Shown here in pieces: positions 31,301 to 37,983 of a DNA stretch of 52,333 nt (its first letter is position 1; the number at the start of each line of letters is the position of its first letter). A program made the translations under genes and the position numbers. The stretch is from the NCBI GenBank assembly GCA_028277725.1, contig JANQFX010000017.1:1-52333 (forward strand). Reading direction: 5' to 3'. A model generated the notes under the pieces. It did not search any database, was not told where the DNA came from, and saw only the letters and a program-made list of their open reading frames with translations. The stretch is from Thiohalocapsa sp. (GTDB taxonomy: Bacteria > Pseudomonadota > Gammaproteobacteria > Chromatiales > Chromatiaceae).

Positions 31301-32670
31301 ATTCGGCCGCCGAGGGCCTCGACCAACAACGATTCGATCCTGATCTGCTCGCTGCTGCCCGTCCCCTTTAGACTCAGGCTGGTCTCCGGGATCTGCTCGC
31401 CGAAGACATCCGCGTTCAGGCTGTAGTCGAAGGCGTCGAGCCCACCGGTGACGTCGAGCTGACCCAGCGGCGACTCCGCCAAGGCATCGCCCGACAGCGG
31501 CCAGCGCAACCGCTCCCAGGCACCGCGAATCTCGACCACCGGAGTGTCGCCCGCTAGGTCCACATGGCCATCCAGGTCGACAGCGGCACCCGAGGCGGCC
31601 TCGGTCAGCCGCACCCGGGTCAGAGTCAGGCGCCGATCGTCCCAAAGCAGATCCAGCTCTGCGTCGAGCTGGGCCGCTTCGGCCAGCGCCGGCGCGGCAC
31701 CCCGCAGGGAACCTTGGATCTCGGCGCGCTCCAGGTCGCCGATGCTGTGCAAATCGGCGGTCAGGTCCACGGCCGGGGTGTCGGGCATGATGGCGGGAAG
31801 ATCCACTCGCTCGAGGCGGACGTCGGCGGTCCAGGACGGCGCTTTCAGGGTGTCTCGAACCTCGACCTGCAATTCTGCCTCCGCCACCCCGCTGATCTGG
31901 TGCTCAATGGCCAGTTCCGCGAGGCTGCCGCCCACCTGCCCCTTGCCCTCAAGCAGCAGCGATGGCGCCTGCCGGAAGCGCCAGTCCAGGGCCAGATCCA
32001 GCGGGTAGTCGCCGCTGAGCCGAGCGTTTCCGATCGCATTGGCCTCTGCCTCGGGTTGGGTCAGGATCACCGCGAGTTGGCGCAGATCGACTCGGTCGGA
32101 CAGCGCGCTGGCGGAGAGTGCGACTCTGCCGACGATGATTGCGGCCTCCGGCGGTGCGCCCTTCTGAGCAATGCTGAGCCGTTCGACCAGTACCCGGTCG
32201 ATATCCACCTCGATCGGCAGGTGGATATCGGGCAGTTCGAAGGGCTCATCAGTGGGTTCCTTGTCGCTGGGCTCGGTGACAACATCGATGTCGGATGCGG
32301 ACAGATCGACGACGCGCAGCCGGCCCTTGAGCAACGCCCCCGGGTGCCAGTCCAGGTGCAACCGCCCGAGGTCCAGTGCCAGCCCGGGAAGGTTTAGGGA
32401 CAACTCGGCGATGCTGAGTTCACCGAGGACGCGCCCCTCCACCCGACCGACGCTGACCCTATCCGGTGCCAGGTCCTCGGCGACGGCGACGGCGGCGCGT
32501 AGACCGGTCTGGGTGCCGAGCACGAAGCCCAACAGGAGCAGCAACAGGAACAGCAGGAGCCCGACCAGGCGTAGGAACACACCCAATGTCCGGAGCAGCA
32601 GCGGCTTGCGGCGCCTGCGGTCGCTGGGCAGAAAGGGCGACCGCGCCGGTGTGGTGTGCTGGTCAGCCAT
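28360..32670 (-). CDS. tamB: Translocation and assembly module subunit TamB
   Basis: This 1436-residue AsmA-like protein spans the periplasm. An N-terminal membrane anchor (about 25-52, preceded by an Arg-Arg-Arg-Arg-Lys stretch) is followed by a very long repetitive beta-strand region, expected to form a hydrophobic groove, and the conserved TamB (DUF490) domain in the last 350 residues. It ends in Phe-Glu-Asn/Phe-Lys-Phe-type beta signature residues. TamB homologues move phospholipids to, or help insert proteins into, the outer membrane with TamA. It starts 27 bases after tamA. Length is within the family range (E. coli 1259). Internal near-repeats of a Gly-Arg-Ile/Val-Glu-Gly-x-Gly motif mark the modular part. 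Confidence 0.94.
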   Translation of the reverse strand: MADQHTTPARSPFLPSDRRRRKPLLLRTLGVFLRLVGLLLFLLLLLLGFVLGTQTGLRAAVAVAEDLAPDRVSVGRVEGRVLGELSIAELSLNLPGLALDLGRLHLDWHPGALLKGRLRVVDLSASDIDVVTEPSDKEPTDEPFELPDIHLPIEVDIDRVLVERLSIAQKGAPPEAAIIVGRVALSASALSDRVDLRQLAVILTQPEAEANAIGNARLSGDYPLDLALDWRFRQAPSLLLEGKGQVGGSLAELAIEHQISGVAEAELQVEVRDTLKAPSWTADVRLERVDLPAIMPDTPAVDLTADLHSIGDLERAEIQGSLRGAAPALAEAAQLDAELDLLWDDRRLTLTRVRLTEAASGAAVDLDGHVDLAGDTPVVEIRGAWERLRWPLSGDALAESPLGQLDVTGGLDAFDYSLNADVFGEQIPETSLSLKGTGSSEQIRIESLLVEALGGRIEASGTAAWAPAVTWDVALTAADIDPGLQWSGLDGKVSMQAGSSGGLDDGYRFDAEVNAALTAYPPADLVIGGAGDLSRATLDTLTIDALEGRVEGGGQVAWTPAVTWDLDLRADDLDPGKVQDGLDGRVGFELTSAGGLDEGYDVQLQGSAAIADYPPTRIDFAASGDLASAQIKRLDIQVLDGRIQGDGRVAWAPEVGWNATLDLADLDPGTLTADWPGRIGGRVQSSGRLTDAGPQFDALIDQIRGELRGYPVRLDAEVDMIGDRVRLRRLIAGSGTSEAKADGELRGDALSFRFDVDAPDLAALVPDGRGSLSAEGTVSGTLESPRIRADLLARDAAVDAQGIERLTGSLDIALGQPGAFDIDIDGANLIAGGMRFETLAVRGTGSMPSHRLEANLAGQTLGLDLRLEGGLSADGDYAGRLAQLSLPTAEFGTWSLQRPADIGLVQGAVKLGPLCLGNGNESGGCVSYDQPGPGRFEVSLDVDRVGFDILNPLLPELMVMEGYLRAQGGFRGEGNRLAGKATVEIPMGVIEMSLDESGDKLVFSDTRVDVRAGPDSLDADLSMPVPGLGGIDAELTLPGFLLDRGPAQALRGAVRVQLDGLSRISNLVPDIDEVRGNADADLALSGTLGEPDIRARVRVQDLGLNVPLYGFELTGANLTAESTGPVALRIDGGGNIGGGDFEIGGDLDLGGDAPVATVQISGRDLKVADSSEYFALVSLDMQVGAGPAGTAVQGEIDLPQARIKPRTVPTGAVQPSSDVVVEEPGDDDEGAPLSIDLLVKLGDEVSIDAFGLRGLLRGQLRVLKSPQGEILGDGKLQIVDGTYRVTLPTLGVMTAIGKPLTVEQGIVTFAKTPIGNPGLILNAQREGGDVTAGVRVLGTLRNPKLAFFSESDPNLTQAEITRYLVTGIPPGRDGDAGQRALAVGTYVAPKLYVEYESGTADAQDAVKMRYDLNKWIEIQTETGDSQGADIFFKFEN

Positions 32671-32697
32671 GGCTCGGGTGTTGGACGAAGCTCGGCG

Positions 32698-34491
32698 TCA
32701 CAGGTCCGGCCCCAGCCCGAAGTGCAACCGAACGCCGGGGTCGTCCTTGGTAATGGCATAGGCGGCGTCGATCCGCACGGGGCCGATGGGGGTCGCGTAG
32801 CGTAGGCCTAGGCCCGCGCTTTGCTCCCAGTCGGAGCTGTATTCCGGATCGAAAGCGTTGCCGAAATCGGTGAACAGAGCACCACTCAGGGCCCCACGGA
32901 TCTCTCGCTCGATCTCGAGGCTGCCGACGCTGAGGTAACGCCCACCAATGACCTTGCCGGTGTCCGGGTCGATGGGGCCGAGCGCATCCAGGCCCCAGCC
33001 GCGGATACTGTTGTCGCCGCCGGCGAAGAAGCGCTGACTCGCCGGCACGGCGCTGACGCTGTCGGCCAGCGTGGCGCCGAGCGTCGTGCGGGTGATGAAG
33101 CGGTAGCGCTCCCCGAAGCTCTTGATCCACTTCAAGTCGACGCTGCCGGACAGGAAGCTGGTCTCCGACAGGACGTTCTCCACCGTACCCTGGAGCAAAT
33201 ACTTGAGTCGGTAGCCGTTGCGGGTGTTCAGCGGGTCATCGGCGACGATCTTGGACCAGGTAACATTCGGCACCAGGCCATTGAAGGTGTTGGTGCCTTC
33301 CTCAGCGTCGACCTCGTAGTCCTCGTAGCGGTAGTCGAGGGCGATGTTGCGCCGCCAGCCCCGAGGTGTGAGCACCGACTGGACGGCACTGAGCTTGAAT
33401 AGGTCACCCTTTCGGCTCGCCGTATCGAAGGAGTAGAACTCCGGGCGGATCATGTAGTAGTCCGACACCGGATCGCGGAACGGAATCCGGTATTCAGCGA
33501 TGAAGGACTGGTTCACCGGCGCGATCTGAAGCTCCATTTTGAGCTTGTGCCCATAGCGGCCGATGTAGCGGCGGCGATAATCGAGGCTGAAGCGTGGCCC
33601 GATGTCCGTTGCGAAGCCGACACCAACACGGTACTTGTTGGGCTCGTTGCGCGTGGCGACCACCTCGACGGGGACGCGCCGGTCGGGACCTGCCTGGTCC
33701 TTCAGCGGCACGATCTCGACGTTGTCGTAGTACTCCATACCGATCAGCTTGCCCTGGAGCCCGAGCAGGATATCGGGGTCGTAGACGTCACCGGGCTCGA
33801 AATCGACGAATTCCTCGAGGAATTCGTCGGCCAACAGGTCCTGCTTGAAGGTGACCGAGCCCAGGTACCAGCGCGAGCCGGTCTCGAGATGGAACTCGAT
33901 GCGCGCATCGTAGGCCACCGGATCAACGATGACGACGTGCCGGGTCAGCTTGGCGTCGAGATAGCCCTCCTGGGAGGTGATGGTGACAATATCCGACTTG
34001 GCCCTCTCGTAGTCGGCATGCAGGAGCACGTCGCCGGGCTGCATCGGGAAGCTGCTGGGGAAGGCGGGGTTGTTGCTTCCCGGGCCGCTGATCCGGTAGT
34101 CCACCGAGCCGATCTTGACCGGCTCCCCCGGAGTGATCCGATAGGTGGCGATCCACTTCCCGCCCTCGGTCTCCGGCTTCTGCAGATTGCTCTGTACCTC
34201 CACCCGATAAAGCCCGAAGGGTGCGAGGGCGTTGCGAATCTGTTCCGGGGCGCGGCGGTGCAGCGCCAGCATGCGCGGCACGGTCAGGTTATCGTCTTCG
34301 CGTTCCTGAAAGATACCCAGCAGCACCAGCACGTTCTGTTCCTGTTGTCCCTCGACGCCCTCCACATCGACCTTCAGCGACAGCGCCGCCGCCGGCATCG
34401 GAAGCAGGACGATGCAAAAAAACAACAGCCCAACCCGCCGGAGCATCCGGCGAAACAAGCAACACCGGTGCTCGTCGGTGAAGGAATCCAT
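32698..34491 (-). CDS. tamA: Translocation and assembly module subunit TamA (Omp85 family)
   Basis: This outer-membrane barrel protein of up to 597 residues has a signal sequence ending near Pro-Ala-Ala-Ala-Leu-Ser. POTRA domains follow (about 35-265), then a 16-strand Omp85 barrel with the Gly-Gly-Asp-Asn-Ser-Ile-Arg-Gly-Trp (lid-lock type Arg-Gly) motif near residue 500. The start is uncertain: ATG 34491 gives a long n-region and lacks a ribosome-binding site. ATG 34446 (15 codons in) gives a standard signal peptide and a leader of about 45 bases from the predicted promoter. The gene leads the tam operon. Confidence 0.93.
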   Translation of the reverse strand: MDSFTDEHRCCLFRRMLRRVGLLFFCIVLLPMPAAALSLKVDVEGVEGQQEQNVLVLLGIFQEREDDNLTVPRMLALHRRAPEQIRNALAPFGLYRVEVQSNLQKPETEGGKWIATYRITPGEPVKIGSVDYRISGPGSNNPAFPSSFPMQPGDVLLHADYERAKSDIVTITSQEGYLDAKLTRHVVIVDPVAYDARIEFHLETGSRWYLGSVTFKQDLLADEFLEEFVDFEPGDVYDPDILLGLQGKLIGMEYYDNVEIVPLKDQAGPDRRVPVEVVATRNEPNKYRVGVGFATDIGPRFSLDYRRRYIGRYGHKLKMELQIAPVNQSFIAEYRIPFRDPVSDYYMIRPEFYSFDTASRKGDLFKLSAVQSVLTPRGWRRNIALDYRYEDYEVDAEEGTNTFNGLVPNVTWSKIVADDPLNTRNGYRLKYLLQGTVENVLSETSFLSGSVDLKWIKSFGERYRFITRTTLGATLADSVSAVPASQRFFAGGDNSIRGWGLDALGPIDPDTGKVIGGRYLSVGSLEIEREIRGALSGALFTDFGNAFDPEYSSDWEQSAGLGLRYATPIGPVRIDAAYAITKDDPGVRLHFGLGPDL

Positions 34492-34497
34492 GCCTAG

Positions 34498-34525
34498 ATA
34501 CTAATAAACTCAGGCAAATATGCAA
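34498..34525 (-). promoter_or_regulatory. Candidate promoter of the tamA operon
   Basis: In a short AT-rich patch, TTGCAT (34520-34525) is followed after 16 bases by TAGTAT (34498-34503) on the minus strand. Initiation would fall at or next to ATG 34491, which supports the internal start at 34446. This is a motif match only. Confidence 0.4.
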
Positions 34526-34562
34526 CTGTTGTAAACAAGTATCTTGCTTACTCTACATCAGC

Positions 34563-35432
34563 CTAGGGTTTTTGCTTTGGGTCGGACCGCCGTCCATCCG
34601 CGAGTTCCGAGCGCAGTGCGCAGACCTCCTCGCGCAAACGCCTGACCTCGACCAGCACCCGGTCGGTATCGTCGTGGAGGGATGTCTCCATTTCTCGGCG
34701 TTCGTTGGCGTGATCTGCTTCGTGCATGGTCTGCATGGTATCGACGATGATGCCGATGAAGAGATTCAGCATCGAAAACGTCGCGATCAGAATGAAGGGC
34801 AAGAAGAAGGTCCAGGCCGCCGGATACTCCGCCATCACCGGACGTACGATGCCCATGGACCAGCTCTCCAGGGTCATCACCTGGAACAGCGTGTACATGG
34901 ACGCACCGATGCTGCCGAACCACTCCGGGAAGGCCTGCCCGAACAGGCTCGTCGCCATCACCGCGAACACATAGAACAGGAGCAGCATCAATGCGGCGAT
35001 GGACGCGATGCCGGGCACCGCAGCCAGCAGGGCCTCCACCACGAAGCGCAACCGTGGCACCGTCGACACCAGCCGCAGCACACGCAACACACGCAGGGCG
35101 CGCAGCACCGCGAGCGGACCGCTGGCCGGCACCAGGGCAATGGCCACCACGGCGAAGTCGAAGATGTTCCATGCGGTGCGGAAGAAACCGAGCCGAAAGG
35201 CGTAGAGCTTGAGACCGATCTCCACCACGAACACGGCCAGCGCGGCCCGGTCCAGCGCGTGCAGAAGCCCGCCCCAGCGCGCCATCAGCGTGTTCGAGGT
35301 CTCGAGCCCCAGGGTGATGGCGTTGAGCAAGATCACGGCGATGATGAATCGCTGCATAGGTGCGGACTCGATCCACCGCCCGATGCGCTCGCGGGCCGGC
35401 CGGGTCGTCGCCCCGGAAACTGGCTGTGTCAT
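34563..35432 (-). CDS. Voltage-gated sodium channel, NavBac type
   Basis: This 289-residue single-repeat six-helix channel subunit is expected to form a homotetramer in the cytoplasmic membrane. S1 carries Ala-Ile-Thr-Leu-Gly-Leu-Glu-Thr-Ser (about 38-46). S4 has four gating arginines at three-residue spacing (Arg111, 114, 117, 120). The pore loop holds the sodium-selective filter TLESWS at 187-192, identical to NavAb/NavMs. S6 (about 208-232) leads into a charged neck and a C-terminal heptad-like coiled coil (about 255-278). ATG 35432 is chosen because the family N-terminus is short. It lies 79 bases downstream of glk on the same strand. Likely roles are sodium entry coupled to motility, pH or osmotic response. 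Confidence 0.9.
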   Translation of the reverse strand: MTQPVSGATTRPARERIGRWIESAPMQRFIIAVILLNAITLGLETSNTLMARWGGLLHALDRAALAVFVVEIGLKLYAFRLGFFRTAWNIFDFAVVAIALVPASGPLAVLRALRVLRVLRLVSTVPRLRFVVEALLAAVPGIASIAALMLLLFYVFAVMATSLFGQAFPEWFGSIGASMYTLFQVMTLESWSMGIVRPVMAEYPAAWTFFLPFILIATFSMLNLFIGIIVDTMQTMHEADHANERREMETSLHDDTDRVLVEVRRLREEVCALRSELADGRRSDPKQKP

Positions 35433-35511
35433 GGGTATTGGATGAGATCGAAGGCAAGCGGGTTGCGGGCCTGGAGCGCCATCTGCTACTCGCCGCCCCC
35501 GGCGATCTCCA

Positions 35512-36489
35512 TCACCGGCAGGCAAACCGCGCGGCACCCAACAGCGGCGTCCTCTGGTTCAGTATCACCCTTACCGGCATGCGTTCCATCAGCGGGCGCA
35601 TGCGACCCTTATCCGCAAAGCCCTTCAGGAAGTCGCCGCGGCGCAGCAGGTCTAGATTCTTCGGCGCGATACCGCCGCCCAGATAGACGCCACCCAGGGC
35701 CATGAGTTTGAGCCCCATGTTGCCGGCCTCGCGGCCGTAGAGGCGCGCGAACAGGGCCATGGTCTCCGCGCAGACGGGGCAGCCACCGGCCGCCGCCTCT
35801 GCCACCGCTGCCGGTAGATCGCCCTGCTCCGCGATGGCACGGGCCACCGTTGGCGGGTGCTCGGCCTGATGCCACTCGACCAGGAACGCGTAGAGGTTGC
35901 CGATGCCCATGCCCGAAACCACCCGCTCCCAACTCACGCGGCCAAAGCGCTGCTGCAGGTGATTCAGGAGCGCGAACTCGCGCTCGTCCGTCGGCGCGAA
36001 GTCCGTGTGTCCGCCCTCGGTGGCGAAGGCGTGATGGCGACTACCGTCCCAGTACAGACCCGCCTCACCGAGCCCCGTGCCGGCGGCGACGACGCAGGCA
36101 TTGCCACCGGAGCCCGATGGCTCGCCCGGTTGGAGCTCAGCCAAGTCATCGGTTCCCAGTGCGGCGACGCCCCAGGCAACGGCCTCCAAATCGTTGAGCA
36201 GGTGCACATGCGCGAAGCCCAGGGCGCGCTCCAGCGCGGCGGCGTCCACCGTCCAGGGTAGGTTCGTGGTCTTGCTGCGGCGCTCCACCACAGGCCCGGC
36301 AATGGCGAAGCTGCCAGCTCCCACCATCGCGCCCGTCTCGTCCAGGTAGCGTCTGACGATATCGGCCAAGTCCGCGTGCTCGCGGCTCGGATAGCGCGCG
36401 GCGCCCGTCAGGTGCACCTGATCCCCGCTCACCTCCGCCAGCGCGAGGCCCGTCTTGGTGCCACCGATATCACCCACCAGAACACGCAT
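35512..36489 (-). CDS. glk: Glucokinase
   Basis: This 325-residue ASKHA-fold enzyme phosphorylates glucose with ATP at the start of glycolysis. The N-terminal phosphate loop is Val-Gly-Asp-Ile-Gly-Gly-Thr-Lys-Thr-Gly. Later come the Asn-Asp-Leu-Glu-Ala-Val-Ala catalytic Asp region near residue 97, the Ala-Gly-Thr-Gly-Leu-Gly-Glu-Ala loop near 134, and the Glu-Gly-Gly-His-Thr-Asp-Phe motif of bacterial glucokinase. ATG 36489 has a strong GGAGG five bases upstream, preferred over the GTG two codons earlier. Length matches E. coli Glk (321). Confidence 0.95.
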   Translation of the reverse strand: MRVLVGDIGGTKTGLALAEVSGDQVHLTGAARYPSREHADLADIVRRYLDETGAMVGAGSFAIAGPVVERRSKTTNLPWTVDAAALERALGFAHVHLLNDLEAVAWGVAALGTDDLAELQPGEPSGSGGNACVVAAGTGLGEAGLYWDGSRHHAFATEGGHTDFAPTDEREFALLNHLQQRFGRVSWERVVSGMGIGNLYAFLVEWHQAEHPPTVARAIAEQGDLPAAVAEAAAGGCPVCAETMALFARLYGREAGNMGLKLMALGGVYLGGGIAPKNLDLLRRGDFLKGFADKGRMRPLMERMPVRVILNQRTPLLGAARFACR

Positions 36490-36662
36490 AATCACCTCCG
36501 CCGGTTGGTGTCTGGGCCGCGATCATAGCAGCCCATTCAGCGGGGCGAAGGCAGCGGCAAGGGTGGCGGGAGCGCGGAGACGAACGGGATGATCCAGCCG
36601 CGCGCGCCGGATCAGTCGATAAGGCGTTTCCAGTCGGTTCTGTCGGGTGGAGAACCAGCCGT

Positions 36663-36686
36663 GCCGCCCGGCGGCTGCCGGGCGGC
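36663..36686 (-). terminator. Strong GC hairpin behind the sulfur-globule-like gene
   Basis: Ten-base arms (36663-36672 and 36677-36686) pair perfectly around a four-base loop, 24 bases past the stop codon of the gene on the minus strand. No U-tract follows. It probably ends or protects the 3' end of that short, likely abundant, transcript. Confidence 0.5.
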
Positions 36687-36710
36687 GGTGGCGATCAGCC
36701 TGGGGCGGTC

Positions 36711-37040
36711 TTACTTGGATGAATCGCTACTGGCGGCCGGGGCGGCCGGCGCGGGCCATGCGGACACTGGGGCATACCCCGGGTAGCCGTAGCCGTAGCC
36801 CGGATAGCCGTAGCCATAGCCGCCGTAGCCATAGGGATAGCCACCGTAGTAGCCGGGGTAGCCGCCCCAGTAGCCCGGGTGGCCACCATAGCCGTAGGGA
36901 CCGCCCCAACCCGGGCCCCAACCGTTGTTACCCCAGTTCCAGGGGTTGAAGGGGCCCCAGAACGCTTGCGCGGAACTGGCGGCAAAGAAGGTGGCACCGG
37001 CCAAGCCGGCAGCAAGCAACAGACGTTTCTTGGCGAGCAT
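36711..37040 (-). CDS. Sulfur globule protein-like Gly/Tyr-rich secreted protein
   Basis: This 109-residue protein has a clean Sec signal peptide (Lys-Lys-Arg followed by a hydrophobic core, ending Ser-Ala-Gln-Ala at about 26). The mature region of about 83 residues is almost entirely Gly, Tyr and Pro, with early Trp and Asn. It has repeated Gly-Tyr, Gly-Tyr-Gly-Tyr and Tyr-Pro-Gly-Tyr units, and then an Ala/Pro/Ser tail. This composition and size fit the Sgp proteins that coat periplasmic sulfur globules in purple sulfur bacteria. ATG 37040 has a strong GGAGG seven bases upstream. Other Gly/Tyr-rich secreted proteins look similar, so the identity is probable rather than certain. It is monocistronic by layout. 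Confidence 0.65.
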   Translation of the reverse strand: MLAKKRLLLAAGLAGATFFAASSAQAFWGPFNPWNWGNNGWGPGWGGPYGYGGHPGYWGGYPGYYGGYPYGYGGYGYGYPGYGYGYPGYAPVSAWPAPAAPAASSDSSK

Positions 37041-37375
37041 TGGATTACCTCCGTTCATTGGCGTTGTCGATCGGGGAACCGGCGGGCCCATGGTTGTAGC
37101 CGGACCAGCTCGGCACAACCGGTCGTGTCGTCCAACGGCTGGGCGAAGTCCGCCGCAGACGGCACGGGAAAGCGCCTCGACGGCCTCCCTCCCACTGATG
37201 CCCTCGGCGGGCGTGCCGGGGTTTCAGGTCGTCACGGATCACCAGGCATTGTGCCCAGGCCCGTCATCAGCTTAGGCCGATAGACGCATACGGCGATTGA
37301 CGCATGTCAAATACCGAATATTCCGAAATACTGAATCTTCGACTCATCCCGCCCAGCGTAGTCTACAAAACTGCG
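37041..37375. other. 335-base upstream region of the sulfur-globule-like gene
   Basis: No gene is seen. Near the gene (37045-37060) lies the ribosome-binding site. Further out, 37297-37310 holds a perfect FNR-type palindrome (listed separately), beside a locally AT-rich patch (37300-37340). The stretch must contain the promoter of the gene at 36711-37040 and the 3' end of the FixH-like gene transcript. Confidence 0.5.
37297..37310. promoter_or_regulatory. FNR/CRP-family-type palindrome
   Basis: TTGAC-N4-GTCAA is a perfect inverted repeat with the spacing of FNR boxes (consensus TTGAT-N4-ATCAA), differing by one symmetric base per half-site. It lies in the AT-rich patch 257 bases before the sulfur-globule-like gene and 66 bases beyond the stop of the FixH-like gene. 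This suggests control by an FNR- or CRP-family regulator, but the distance to the start codon is long unless transcription begins far upstream. Confidence 0.4.
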
Positions 37376-37909
37376 TCATCGGGGCTGGCCGGCAGTCTCG
37401 AACCGGAACGGCGCCGAGCGGATGCCGTCCGGACCGTACAGCAGGACACGGGCCTCCCAAGCCATGCGGTCGCGCACGCAGATGGGCAACATGCCACGGC
37501 CCTGGTACAGACCCACGCGATCGGCTACCGGCTCGAGGGCAACACGGTTGTAACCCATGTCCATATCCACCCCCGCGAAATCCAACTCAGCCCGCTCGGG
37601 CGTCGGAAGATCGGCGAGTTCGACCTGGATCTGCAAGGGCTGTACGACGGGAATCCCGCGCGGACGGATGTCGAGCCTCACGCGCCCGCCGTCGATGAAG
37701 CCCACGACACAAGCATCGCTCGCGACATCACAGGTCGGGTTCTGCGCCGCTCGCTCGGCGATCTGCGGGAACAGCAGGGGCCAGGCCTTGTAGGCGGCGA
37801 CTCCGGTGACGGCGACGACCAGCATGACAACCGCCAGCCAAGTCATCGCGACACGGGGGTCCGCACGGCGCGGAGTCGCCTTGGGCTGCATGTCCATCGT
37901 CCTCGTCAT
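37376..37909 (-). CDS. FixH-like membrane-anchored periplasmic protein
   Basis: This protein of about 177 residues has one N-terminal transmembrane helix (about 22-45) and a periplasmic beta-rich domain. The visible motifs are Cys-x6-Cys near residues 60-67, Ile-x-Pro-Arg-Gly-Ile-Pro, a Phe-x-Gly-Val-Asp-Met-Asp-Met-Gly-Tyr-Asn-Arg stretch with two Met near 115, and Leu-Pro-Ile-Cys-Val near 144. The layout resembles FixH/YtkA-like domains found near cytochrome oxidase and copper genes, and a common gammaproteobacterial family of unknown role. None of those genes is adjacent here. Three in-frame ATGs (37909, 37897, 37891) are possible; the GAGG upstream suits the third best. Confidence 0.65.
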   Translation of the reverse strand: MTRTMDMQPKATPRRADPRVAMTWLAVVMLVVAVTGVAAYKAWPLLFPQIAERAAQNPTCDVASDACVVGFIDGGRVRLDIRPRGIPVVQPLQIQVELADLPTPERAELDFAGVDMDMGYNRVALEPVADRVGLYQGRGMLPICVRDRMAWEARVLLYGPDGIRSAPFRFETAGQPR

Positions 37910-37983
37910 CGGCCGGCCCGCGCCTTGTGCCTGCGCCAGGCTCTCGCGCGAGCGCCTCGCGCAGCGGTCACGCGCCGGGAGTC

